A stretch of 12,609 nucleotides of DNA from Candidatus Aenigmatarchaeota archaeon (GTDB lineage Archaea > EX4484-52 > B79-G9), in contig JAGLIP010000010.1 of NCBI GenBank assembly GCA_023142905.1, positions 1-12,609 of the forward strand, in the 5' to 3' direction. The stretch's first letter is position 1. Every line of letters begins with the position of its first letter. The notes beneath the pieces were generated by a model. That model made no database searches. It was not told the DNA's origin and saw nothing but the letters and a program-made list of their open reading frames with translations. This document shows positions 5,534-12,609 of the stretch, piece after piece. The position numbers were made by a program, and so were the translations under genes.

Positions 5534-5542
5534 GGTCAATTT
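5534..5542. repeat. Target site duplication, right copy
   Basis: GGTCAATTT abuts the right inverted repeat. It lies just downstream of rtcA, whose reading frame (stop codon at 5550-5552) is untouched. Confidence 0.85.
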
Positions 5543-5549
5543 GATAACC

Positions 5550-6551
5550 CTAAAAAGAAATTAAATTAGTTCGATAATCGATATTGAATCTCTTGTTGAC
5601 AAACTGTTCTGTAACCCATATGTTTGTTTCAGTATGCTGTGTGGTCTTTTCAACTTTAATTACCCCACCTGCAAACGCAAGATAGGGCATAATCTGGTCT
5701 GCAAGATTTCGGTCAATAGGTGCTTTGGATTCAAGAATCTCAGCCAATGTGTCACATGCCACAGAACCTACTTTATCTGCCGGAACACCCCGTTCGCCAA
5801 GGTCATCTGCACCAACCCTGGAGTTTTTGCCTCTGCCCCAAAGGACGACGGCACTTCCTGGACAATCACATTCAACATATTCTTCTTTTATATATATTTC
5901 TCGTTCAATTTGTTTTTCTGCTGCTTTTTTTTGCCTTTCTGTAACATGTGCCGCCATAAGGCTTTTGGATGCAATGGACAATCCAAACAACTTCAAATCC
6001 TCTTGTTTTTGCAATTCAAATGGATTCAGCTTTTTTGGCGGCGATATTGTTACTAAAACTTTTGCGCCGCCTTTAGGATAAAACCCATGCCTTAAAACAG
6101 AAATGTTAAAATCATAACCTATTTTTGAAAGAATCGGTCTTAACACTTCCTGTGTGTATGTAATCGGCGGTGCCCACTTACCGAAAGTTGCACCGCCGTC
6201 AATTGTAATTGTAATTGGTTTTTTTAAGTGCCACCCCACAATAAGTATGGCTTGCAAAACAAGGCTTACAGATGCTGCTGTCGGAACTGCCACATGAATG
6301 TCCTTATTGGATAAACTGCTAGGATAAAACTCAATTTCTTTTGAGCCTAAAAAAACGCCTTTTGTCTTTGCATTGCACATTTTCGCAACTGCGGTTATTG
6401 CACATATATGCTGGCTTTTAAGACCGGGAGTGCATCTTTTTGCTCGGATGTTTGTTATTTTCACAGGCACGCCCATAACAGCGGACAGTGCAGCCGCAGT
6501 TCTTACAATCTGGCCGCCACCCTCTTTATATGAACCGTCAATTGTCAACAT
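5550..6551 (-). CDS. rtcA: RNA 3'-terminal phosphate cyclase
   Basis: A 333-residue enzyme that converts an RNA 3'-phosphate to a 2',3'-cyclic phosphate using ATP, through a covalent histidine-AMP intermediate. The family is clear from the opening IDGSYKEGGGQIVRTA, CTPGLKSQH (40-48), GFYPKGG (157-162) and the C-terminal TTQHTETNIWVTEQF, where H306 is the predicted nucleophile. The length is usual for archaeal members. The gene is divergent from tyrS, with 64 bases between the starts. A TATA box centred about 26 nt before the ATG predicts a leaderless mRNA. The transposon inserted 7 bases after the stop codon, leaving the protein whole but replacing its 3' flank, so the transcript may now run into the transposon's right end. 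Confidence 0.93.
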   Translation of the reverse strand: MLTIDGSYKEGGGQIVRTAAALSAVMGVPVKITNIRAKRCTPGLKSQHICAITAVAKMCNAKTKGVFLGSKEIEFYPSSLSNKDIHVAVPTAASVSLVLQAILIVGWHLKKPITITIDGGATFGKWAPPITYTQEVLRPILSKIGYDFNISVLRHGFYPKGGAKVLVTISPPKKLNPFELQKQEDLKLFGLSIASKSLMAAHVTERQKKAAEKQIEREIYIKEEYVECDCPGSAVVLWGRGKNSRVGADDLGERGVPADKVGSVACDTLAEILESKAPIDRNLADQIMPYLAFAGGVIKVEKTTQHTETNIWVTEQFVNKRFNIDYRTNLISF

Positions 6552-6570
6552 AAATACAATCTTCGTGTTT

Positions 6571-6583
6571 AAAGATATAAATC
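6571..6583. promoter_or_regulatory. Shared TATA region for divergent rtcA and tyrS
   Basis: AAAGATATAAATC reads as a TATA-type box on both strands. It is centred about 26 nt from the rtcA ATG (leaderless). It is about 39 nt from the tyrS ATG, leaving a leader of about 12 nt with an AGGTG ribosome site (6605-6609). A single box may therefore serve both genes. Confidence 0.5.
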
Positions 6584-6615
6584 TGGCTTGTCAAATTATC
6601 CAACAGGTGTATTAG

Positions 6616-7584
6616 ATGAATATCACAGAACAGATGGCTCTTGCAAAAAGAAACACAGTTGAAATTGTAACTGAATCGGAGCTTAAAGACATTCTTTCAA
6701 AAAAAAAGCATCCTGTGTGCTATTGTGGGTACGAGACTTCCGGGGCCGTGCACCTAGGGCATGCGGTGACCATAACAAAGCTTATGGATCTTGAAAAAGC
6801 AGGATTCAAGGTAAAAGTGCTTTTTGCAGACTGGCACACTTGGCTTAACCGCAAAGGGGATTGGGATTTTATCCATAAGACAACAAAGATATGGGAAAGA
6901 TCATTCAAAAGCATGGGCCTTAAAAATGCAGAGTTTGTTTTAGGCTCAACATTTCAAAGAAAAATGAGCTATGTCGATGACCTTCTTTCAATGTCTCTTG
7001 ACACTACAATAAACAGGGCGCTTAGGAGCATGCAGGGAATCGCGCGGGATATTGAGCATGCGCATGTTTCTCAAGTAATCTATCCTTTTATGCAAATAGA
7101 GGATATAAAAGCACTTAAAGTGGATGTCGCTGTTGGTGGAATAGAGCAGAGAAAAATACACATGCTAGGCCGCGAACTTACACCAGTTCTTAATTATGGA
7201 CCTTTTGCATGCATACACACACCATTAATTCCTTCACTTCAGGGACCTAGCGGCAAAATGTCATCCTCAAAACCAGAAACAATGATATCTGTTGCTGACA
7301 GTGATGAAGAGATAAAGAAAAAAATCAAAAAATCGTATTGCCCCGAAGGAATTGTTCAAGACAATCCAGTCTTGTCCATAGCAAAACTTCTTGTTTTCCC
7401 ACGAATTGATGTACTAGAAATCAAACGACCGGAAAAGTTCGGAGGAACTGTTCAGTTTGAAAATTATGACTCTCTTGAGAGCGCTTTTGTAGATAAAAAG
7501 CTTCACCCGCTTGATCTTAAAAACAAAATTGCCGATGAAGTCTCTGATATTTTCGAGCCAGTACGCAGACATTTTAAAAAATAG
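6616..7584 (+). CDS. tyrS: Tyrosyl-tRNA synthetase, archaeal type
   Basis: A 322-residue class I synthetase that charges tRNA-Tyr. The class I signatures are HLGH (46-49) and KMSSSK (214-219). The tyrosine pocket is recognisable: CGYETSG (Y39) and VIYPFMQIEDI, whose Y156, Q160 and D163 correspond to the known tyrosine-binding residues of the Methanocaldococcus jannaschii enzyme. The VAVGGIEQRKIHMLGREL block is typical of archaeal TyrRS. The enzyme has the short archaeal/eukaryotic C-terminal domain without a bacterial S4-like extension. AGGTG lies 6 bases before the ATG. It is convergent with the following gene, with a 16-base gap containing a T-run that may end transcription. Confidence 0.95.
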   Translation: MNITEQMALAKRNTVEIVTESELKDILSKKKHPVCYCGYETSGAVHLGHAVTITKLMDLEKAGFKVKVLFADWHTWLNRKGDWDFIHKTTKIWERSFKSMGLKNAEFVLGSTFQRKMSYVDDLLSMSLDTTINRALRSMQGIARDIEHAHVSQVIYPFMQIEDIKALKVDVAVGGIEQRKIHMLGRELTPVLNYGPFACIHTPLIPSLQGPSGKMSSSKPETMISVADSDEEIKKKIKKSYCPEGIVQDNPVLSIAKLLVFPRIDVLEIKRPEKFGGTVQFENYDSLESAFVDKKLHPLDLKNKIADEVSDIFEPVRRHFKK

Positions 7585-7600
7585 TCTCACATTTTTAGAA

Positions 7601-8533
7601 TTATTTGTTCTCAAATCGTTCAATCATATAGGTTCTACAATAATCTATTGCGTTTTTTGTAAGCCATACGCTTGTTGACTTACCGGTTCGCTGCTTTATT
7701 GTAAGCCCTAAGTCTTCCATTTTCTTAACACTTCTTGAAATATATGATGTTTTGGACTGGTCAGCCACATCATACATGCCCTCAACAATAGATTTTATTG
7801 TAATTGCACGGACTTGCCTGTCTGCCTGAACATTGTACAAATAAAAAAGAATTTGTTTTTCCTGGGGTGCAAGTGCGTCATTTTGTTTACTAAACTTTAC
7901 TAAACTAAACTTTACTAAACTTGGTTTAGTTAACTTTACTAAACCGGATTTGGTTAAGCTTTGGTTTGGTTTAGTGTTTTCATCATATTCGCTGCCATCG
8001 TTTTCAAAGTTAACTGCTTTTTGGTTTAGTTTAGTTAAGTTAACTGAATTGGTTAAGTTTGCCGCAGGTAAGTTAACTGAATTGGTTAACTGTTCTTCGG
8101 AGAAAATTTGTGTTTTTGAAAGATTTTTGATTGATTGTTCAATCATATACATGCGATCATTTAACCCCATTTCATGTTCATGATTTTGTATTGCCAATTT
8201 ACCAAAAATCATTAAATCTTTCTGATTTTGATGCATGAGATTTATTTTATTTTCAAGAACCGCCATATGCTGCTGTAACTGAGGTATTTGAGGGTTGTTT
8301 TGTGTGTGCTCAGAGTTCATCTTTTGCTTAATATCAACAATGTCTTCATCGAGAACGCATAGTGCGTGCGTGAAATCGTTAATTTTAGAATCTGTCTCTT
8401 TTTTGCTTCCAAGAATTAATTCGCGTAAATCAGCGTATTTTAGGTCTGTTGTTTTTTTGAGCTCCAAAAATTGTTCTTTGTTTTGATATTCTCTTTTTTT
8501 TGCCGAATTCCTAAAAAATATCCCGAATACCAT
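7601..8533 (-). CDS. Coiled-coil protein with C-terminal winged helix and internal repeats
   Basis: A 310-residue protein of unknown function. Residues 12-145 are charged and helical, probably coiled coil. Residues 148-216 are low complexity, with in-frame repeats: TNSVNL twice, then LVKL, LVKF, LVKF. Residues 222-302 form a winged-helix domain (LAPQEKQILFYLYN, ITIKSIVEGM, SYISRSVKKMEDLGLTIKQR, then VWLTKNAIDYC), like MarR-type or replication/partition DNA-binding domains. I chose the ATG at 8533. The frame extends 20 codons upstream to 8593, but that stretch contains the likely TATA box (8561-8571). A DNA-binding, oligomerising protein whose gene also holds a dense array of short repeats suggests chromosome organisation, partition or autoregulation; this is inference. 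It is divergent from serS. Confidence 0.7.
   Translation of the reverse strand: MVFGIFFRNSAKKREYQNKEQFLELKKTTDLKYADLRELILGSKKETDSKINDFTHALCVLDEDIVDIKQKMNSEHTQNNPQIPQLQQHMAVLENKINLMHQNQKDLMIFGKLAIQNHEHEMGLNDRMYMIEQSIKNLSKTQIFSEEQLTNSVNLPAANLTNSVNLTKLNQKAVNFENDGSEYDENTKPNQSLTKSGLVKLTKPSLVKFSLVKFSKQNDALAPQEKQILFYLYNVQADRQVRAITIKSIVEGMYDVADQSKTSYISRSVKKMEDLGLTIKQRTGKSTSVWLTKNAIDYCRTYMIERFENK
7885..8089. repeat. Array of short A/T-rich repeats inside the winged-helix gene
   Basis: TTTACTAAAC occurs at 7886-7895, 7896-7905, 7911-7920 and 7935-7944. Related inverted forms (GGTTTAGTTAAC, GGTTTAG, GGTTAAG) lie at 7923-7934, 7974-7980, 8023-8029 and 8051-8057. A 20-bp direct repeat, AAGTTAACTGAATTGGTTAA, is perfect at 8037-8056 and 8070-8089, offset 33 bp (11 codons). 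The segment 7923-7945 is close to a palindrome. The spacing and the many repeats look like an iteron or operator array, or like repeat slippage kept in frame. Confidence 0.75.
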
Positions 8534-8560
8534 ATTGCTCTTTAATGTATTGTTACGCCA

Positions 8561-8571
8561 AAGATATAAAT
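8561..8571 (-). promoter_or_regulatory. TATA box of the winged-helix gene
   Basis: On the minus strand ATTTATATCTT matches the rtcA TATA region closely and is centred about 33 nt before the ATG at 8533. It lies within the upstream extension of the frame, which argues against the earlier start. Confidence 0.5.
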
Positions 8572-8590
8572 GTTGGTGCATATAAGCATG

Positions 8591-8605
8591 CATATATCGA
8601 TATAG
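8591..8605 (+). promoter_or_regulatory. TATA region of serS
   Basis: CATATATCGATATAG places a TATA-like box 25-32 nt before the serS ATG at 8628, fitting a leaderless or nearly leaderless mRNA. Confidence 0.45.
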
Positions 8606-8627
8606 TTAATATGTTGCTTGTGATTTT

Positions 8628-9917
8628 ATGATTGATATCAATACCCTCAGAGAAACCCCGGAAATTGTAATAAAAGATCTTGAAAAACGAGGGGATACAG
8701 AAAAGATAAAATGGATTGCAGACATTCTTGAAAAAGACAAGAAATGGCGGCAATCAATAAACAAGGTAAATGAGCTTAGATGCAAAAGAAATAAGGTTTC
8801 TCTTGAGATATCCGCCCTAAAAAAACAAAAAAAAGATGTGGTAGAAAAGATAGCTGAAATGAAAAAAGTCGCATCAAAAATAGATGCGCTAGAAAAAACA
8901 ATAGAAAATGTGAGAGTTAAGATAGAATATATGCTTTTGCGACTTCCAAATATCATGCATGAGAGTGTACCTAAAGGTGTGGATGATACAAAAAATGTTG
9001 AAGTGCGGGCAGTCGGTAAAATAAAAAAAATGTCTTTTGAGCCAAAAGACCACATAGATATTGGCGAATCGTTGGATCTTTTTGATTTAGAACGAGGGGC
9101 TAAAGTATCTGGTGCGCGGTTTTATTACCTTAAGAATGATGCCGTTCTTTTAGAGTTTGCAATAATCCGTTTTGTGGTTGACCAACTTCAAAAAGATGGA
9201 TATGAACTGATTATACCACCCATGCTTGTAAGAGAAAAAGTAATGGAAGGTGCGGGATTTCTTCCAGTTGGTGCTGAAGACATATACAAGATAGAAAATG
9301 AGGATTTGTATCTTGTCGGCACATCTGAGCAGGCGCTTGCAGGAATTCATATGGGTGAGACACTTGATGCAGCCACACTACCTAAAAAATATGCAGGGTA
9401 TTCAACATGCTTTCGAACCGAAGCCGGAAGTCATGGGCGAGACACAAAAGGAATATTTAGAGTGCATCAATTTGAGAAAATTGAGATGTTTGTCTACACC
9501 AATCCTAAAAAATCGTGGGCTGAACACGAAAAATTAATCAAAACAGCAGAAAAACTGGTTAAAATGTTAGAGTTACCGTATAGAGTGGTAAATATATGCA
9601 CCGGAGATTTGGGTGTTGTTGCCGCAAAAAAATACGATATTGAAGTGTGGCTCCCAGGGCAGGGAAAATATCGGGAGCTTGTATCCTGCAGCAACGATAC
9701 GGATTATCAGGCAAGACGGCTGAATATAAAATACCGCAATAAAGTTGGCGAGTCTCCGGCAGGCCTTGTGCATACGCTGAATTCAACTGCTGTTGCTGTT
9801 ACACGAATGATTGTCGCAATACTTGAAAATTACCAGCAAAAAGACGGTTCTGTTAAAATACCTAAAGTTCTTGTTCATTATATGGGTGGAAAGACAAAAA
9901 TCATAAAATCCGCATAA
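8628..9917 (+). CDS. serS: Seryl-tRNA synthetase, common (bacterial-type) class
   Basis: A 429-residue class II synthetase that charges tRNA-Ser. Residues 26-103 form the long antiparallel coiled-coil arm that holds the tRNA-Ser variable arm. The catalytic core has LVGTSEQAL (229-237), the serine-binding TxE segment; motif 2 FRTEAGSHGRDTKG (262-275) with R263; QFEKIE (281-286); and motif 3 NSTAVAVTRMIVAILE (385-400) with R393. The long arm and the motif set identify the common SerRS rather than the rare zinc-dependent type found in some methanogens. The start is supported by the upstream TATA region. The downstream gap to topA is 156 bases and holds no gene that I can see. Confidence 0.95.
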   Translation: MIDINTLRETPEIVIKDLEKRGDTEKIKWIADILEKDKKWRQSINKVNELRCKRNKVSLEISALKKQKKDVVEKIAEMKKVASKIDALEKTIENVRVKIEYMLLRLPNIMHESVPKGVDDTKNVEVRAVGKIKKMSFEPKDHIDIGESLDLFDLERGAKVSGARFYYLKNDAVLLEFAIIRFVVDQLQKDGYELIIPPMLVREKVMEGAGFLPVGAEDIYKIENEDLYLVGTSEQALAGIHMGETLDAATLPKKYAGYSTCFRTEAGSHGRDTKGIFRVHQFEKIEMFVYTNPKKSWAEHEKLIKTAEKLVKMLELPYRVVNICTGDLGVVAAKKYDIEVWLPGQGKYRELVSCSNDTDYQARRLNIKYRNKVGESPAGLVHTLNSTAVAVTRMIVAILENYQQKDGSVKIPKVLVHYMGGKTKIIKSA

Positions 9918-10040
9918 TATTCTCTAGTGTGTGATGTTCCTGTTTCGCGCTTTTGATGTTGTTCTATTGTTCTTGTGAGTGTATTTTATTGCACACAAAC
10001 CATAAACCCTTGTGTTTTTGTGAGAATTGCACGCGCTAAA

Positions 10041-10050
10041 GTTTTATAAA
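10041..10050 (+). promoter_or_regulatory. TATA box of topA
   Basis: GTTTTATAAA is centred about 28 nt before the ATG at 10074, so the transcript is probably leaderless. This supports that ATG as the start. Confidence 0.6.
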
Positions 10051-10073
10051 CCTACTATTCTTTTATTTATGGT

Positions 10074-12134
10074 ATGTCTTACGAGCTTATAATTGCGGAA
10101 AAGCCAAGTGCCGCAAGAAAAATTGCAGCAGCACTTGCTGAAGGCAAAACAGACACAATAAAAGAAGGCACAGTATCGTACCAAAAATTTTCCCGTTCAG
10201 GAAAAGAGGTTATTGTTGCCTGTGCGGTTGGCCATTTGTATGGTGTTGCTGCAAAATCAAAAAACTGGACTTATCCGGTGTTTGATGTTGAGTGGCTTCC
10301 GACATCAGAGATAGACAAAGGTGCGGCATTCTCAAAAAAATATCTTTCGGTTATAAAAAAACTTGCAAAAAAAGCAGACTCGTTTGTGATAGCAACAGAC
10401 CTTGATATTGAAGGCGAGGCAATCGCATATAATATTCTTCGCTTCGCATGCCAAAAAGAGGATGCTAAAAGAATGAAATTCTCAACACTCACTAAAAATG
10501 AACTTTCAAATGCATTCGATAATGCGCTGCCGCATATATTTTTCGGGCTTGCTGAGGCCGGAACAACACGACATGTGCTTGATTTTTACTTCGGTATCAA
10601 TGTATCTAGGGCACTAACACTTGCAGTCCGCCATGCTGGAAGATATAAACTTCTAACTGCTGGTCGTGTTCAGGGTCCGGCGCTTAATTTTCTTGCAAAA
10701 AGAGAAAAAGAGATAGCTGCATTTACAGCAGTACCTTATTTTGAGCTTGAATGTGTGACAAAAGACTTTTCTGCATTGCATGAAAAAAACCCATTTTCTA
10801 AAAAAGAGGATGCGAATCTAATTTTTGAAAAATGCAAAGGCAAAAATGGTTCTATTTTAAAAACAGAGCGCAAAAAATACAAGACTCGCCCACCAACTCC
10901 ATTTAATCTAACGGATTTGCAGGTTGAAGCACACAAGCTCTTTGGAATAAAACCTTCAGAGACTCAAAAAATCGCACAAACCCTATACGAGCAGGCAACA
11001 ATAAGCTATCCTAGAACAAGCTCTCAAAAACTGCCGATAGCTCTTGATTTCAAGACAATAATAACAAAACTTAAGAGCAATATAGAATACGATAAGCTTG
11101 CAAGTATTATTTTGAGCACAAACCTTGTGCCTAATGAAGGGGCTAAAACAGATGATGCTCACCCGGCAATACACCCAACAGGGGAGAGACCAAAGGATTT
11201 GGGCGCTCGCGACAAAAAAATATATGACTTGATTGTAAAACGATTCTTAGCTGTTTTCGGAGAAGCTGCTGTTAGGGAATCAATGACAATTGCCATCTCT
11301 GTTGAGAATGAAATCTTTGTTGCAAAGGGTGCAAGAACCGTTGAAAAAAACTGGTTTGAATTGTATGCGCCCTATGTTAAGCTTGATGAAGTCACACTTC
11401 CGGACTTAAAAGAAGGGGATAATATTGATATCCGCAAGATAAATCTGCTTGAAAAAGAAACAAAACCGCCTAACCGGTACAATCAGGCATCGATAATACG
11501 GGCGCTTGAAAAGCGCGGTCTTGGAACCAAGGCAACGCGCGCAGAGATTGTCGGCAACCTATACAAACGGGGATATCTTGTTGAGGACAGAATTGAAGTC
11601 ACATCGTTAGGTCTTAAGGTTATAGAAACACTTGAAAAATACTGCCCCGAGATAATTTCAGAAGAGCTTACGCGCCGTTTCGAAAATGAGATGGTTGAAA
11701 TAGAGAAAGGAAAAACAAAGGGTGGTGCGGTTCTTAAAGGGGCTGAAAAAGAACTTACGAGCATACTTGAAAAATTCAAGAAAAATGAAAAAGAAATCGG
11801 CACATCGCTTCTTGATTCTGCCATGAAAGCACAACAGGAAGAAAATTTTCTTGGAAAATGCCCCAAATGCGAAAAAGGAAATTTGCGCATGATAAAAACC
11901 CGTATGGGATCCAGATTTGCCGGATGTTCATCATATCCTGAATGCAAAAACACATATTCTCTGCCAAAAGTAGGGCTTATAAAAAAAACAGATAAAGTTT
12001 GCGAAGTCTGTAAAACCCCAATCATAACGGTCATAAACAAAGGCATTAAACCATGGTCTTCATGCATTGACTTAACATGTCCTACAAAGGCATTGGTCAA
12101 AAAACCGATAAAACCGGCAGAAGATAAGAAATAG
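10074..12134 (+). CDS. topA: DNA topoisomerase I (type IA)
   Basis: A 686-residue type IA topoisomerase that relaxes negatively supercoiled DNA by single-strand passage. The N-terminal Toprim domain begins LIIAEKPSAARKIA and carries the metal-binding DLDIEGE motif (D109, D111, E113). Further blocks are TAGRVQGPAL (195-203), the active-site segment ISYPRTSSQ with the nucleophile Y312 and R314, HPAIHPTG (363-370), and YNQASIIRALEKRGLGTKATRA (469-490). Two C4 zinc ribbons close the protein: C596, C599, C618, C624 and C643, C646, C664, C669. The lysine-rich tail is usual. All catalytic residues are present. It follows serS in the same direction but has its own promoter. Confidence 0.94.
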   Translation: MSYELIIAEKPSAARKIAAALAEGKTDTIKEGTVSYQKFSRSGKEVIVACAVGHLYGVAAKSKNWTYPVFDVEWLPTSEIDKGAAFSKKYLSVIKKLAKKADSFVIATDLDIEGEAIAYNILRFACQKEDAKRMKFSTLTKNELSNAFDNALPHIFFGLAEAGTTRHVLDFYFGINVSRALTLAVRHAGRYKLLTAGRVQGPALNFLAKREKEIAAFTAVPYFELECVTKDFSALHEKNPFSKKEDANLIFEKCKGKNGSILKTERKKYKTRPPTPFNLTDLQVEAHKLFGIKPSETQKIAQTLYEQATISYPRTSSQKLPIALDFKTIITKLKSNIEYDKLASIILSTNLVPNEGAKTDDAHPAIHPTGERPKDLGARDKKIYDLIVKRFLAVFGEAAVRESMTIAISVENEIFVAKGARTVEKNWFELYAPYVKLDEVTLPDLKEGDNIDIRKINLLEKETKPPNRYNQASIIRALEKRGLGTKATRAEIVGNLYKRGYLVEDRIEVTSLGLKVIETLEKYCPEIISEELTRRFENEMVEIEKGKTKGGAVLKGAEKELTSILEKFKKNEKEIGTSLLDSAMKAQQEENFLGKCPKCEKGNLRMIKTRMGSRFAGCSSYPECKNTYSLPKVGLIKKTDKVCEVCKTPIITVINKGIKPWSSCIDLTCPTKALVKKPIKPAEDKK

Positions 12135-12227
12135 ATTCGGCTAAGAAAAAGTCTTAACACCATAACTAAAAAAATTAGTCACCCACACAAATAATCATTT
12201 CTTAATAGATTAATCACACCACAGTAA

Positions 12228-12241
12228 CTTATTTAAAATAC
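12228..12241 (+). promoter_or_regulatory. TATA box of the purM-like gene
   Basis: CTTATTTAAAATAC is centred about 25 nt before the ATG at 12259, again fitting a leaderless mRNA. The 124-base gap after topA otherwise holds only a weak inverted repeat (ACTAA/TTAGT, 12164-12178). Confidence 0.5.
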
Positions 12242-12258
12242 TATAATTCATTTAAAAC

Positions 12259-12609
12259 ATGGCCGAAAAAACATACGCTGATTCGGGAGTAAATGTTACA
12301 AACGATGACGAATTCTCAAAAATTATGGTCAAACACTCAAAAGCAACACATAATAATATACCCCATCCTGTTAGAAATAATATTGTAAATATTAGACCGG
12401 ATCTAAGTCTGGTCTATAGTGTAGACGGTATAGGAACAAACATAACACATGCGGTTCTTGTAAACGACCATAGCACAATGGCATCTAAATTACTATCAAT
12501 GGTTCTAGACGACATATCTATAATTGGCGCTGAACCGATTACGATTTCAAATTATCTTGCCGTAAGTGATATGAACCCAGATTTAGCAAAACAATTAGGT
12601 GTGTCTCTC
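12259..12609 (+). CDS. purM: PurM-like AIR synthase homologue, 5' part only
   Basis: The first 117 residues of a protein of the PurM superfamily, cut by the window edge. PurM makes aminoimidazole ribotide in purine synthesis using ATP. Supporting blocks are TYADSGVNV near the start (compare the usual TYxxAGVD), SVDGIGT (54-60), and a segment LDDISIIGAEPITISNYLA that aligns with the NDIxxxGAEPLFFLDYLA region of PurM. Two differences from standard PurM are visible. The glycine-rich GGFxGLF-like stretch expected before the DGxGT motif is absent, and the usual GTK is GTN (N61). It may be a divergent PurM or a related ATP-using paralogue. The rest of the gene is needed to decide. Confidence 0.7.
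   Translation, partial: MAEKTYADSGVNVTNDDEFSKIMVKHSKATHNNIPHPVRNNIVNIRPDLSLVYSVDGIGTNITHAVLVNDHSTMASKLLSMVLDDISIIGAEPITISNYLAVSDMNPDLAKQLGVSL

Noticed and set aside
5634..6081. Forward frames inside rtcA (up to 140 residues)
   Set aside because: They are antisense to conserved RtcA motifs and share no recognisable domain.
7885..8089. CRISPR array
   Set aside because: Repeats are about 10-20 bp, irregularly spaced, partly inverted and lie within an open reading frame; there are no unique spacers of constant length.
8534..8593. Upstream start for the winged-helix protein at 8593
   Set aside because: The added 20 codons contain the likely TATA box and begin right beside the divergent serS promoter; the ATG at 8533 is a better start.
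8606..9055. 149-residue frame antisense to serS
   Set aside because: Shadow of the lysine-rich coiled-coil arm of SerRS, read as serine/phenylalanine-rich sequence; no independent support.
11483..12163. 226-residue frame antisense to topA
   Set aside because: It lies opposite strongly conserved topoisomerase sequence and reads as a shadow of it, with phenylalanine- and serine-rich composition and no family signature.
12164..12178. Stem-loop terminator after topA
   Set aside because: ACTAA/TTAGT is only 5 bp of A/T pairing, and archaeal termination relies on T-runs; not strong enough to call.

Overview
The window looks like chromosomal DNA of an archaeon of moderate to low GC content. Several genes have a TATA-like box centred about 25-30 nt upstream of the start codon, as expected for leaderless or nearly leaderless archaeal transcripts. 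The TyrRS is of the archaeal type and most closely recalls the methanogen enzyme, and RNA 3'-phosphate cyclase and a type IA topoisomerase with zinc ribbons are also present. The phylum cannot be fixed from this sequence alone.

Layout. Bases 1-124 are flanking DNA with a possible CDS tail and a foldable segment. Bases 125-5533 appear to be one complete transposon of about 5.4 kb. It has perfect 17-bp terminal inverted repeats (125-141 and 5517-5533) bounded by a 9-bp target duplication GGTCAATTT (116-124 and 5534-5542). It sits 7 bp beyond the stop codon of an intact rtcA. From 5550 to the end lie host genes: rtcA (-), tyrS (+), a coiled-coil winged-helix protein with an internal repeat array (-), serS (+), topA (+) and the first 117 codons of a purM-like gene (+).

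Inside the transposon there are four parts. (1) On the left, transcribed leftward, are a fused nuclease-methyltransferase of BcgI-like (type IIB/IIG, type I-related) architecture and an overlapping half-size specificity subunit with one target recognition domain. (2) In the middle, also leftward, are an AbrB-like protein and a small winged-helix protein, overlapping each other. (3) Divergent from these is a SWIM zinc finger plus DDE transposase, whose promoter is bracketed by two 22-bp operator-like repeats. (4) On the right, leftward, is a tight three-gene set: a PD-(D/E)xK-like protein with a non-canonical third motif residue, a two-TM protein with a charged helical tail, and a 29-residue single-TM peptide.

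Reading: the transposase probably moves the element by its ends, which also carry subterminal copies of a 12-13 bp motif. The regulators probably restrain transposase expression, and the restriction-modification genes and the membrane/nuclease-like set are cargo on either side of the transposase. The host part is mostly ordinary information-processing genes. The unusual item there is the winged-helix gene, with in-frame DNA repeats that resemble an iteron or centromere array.
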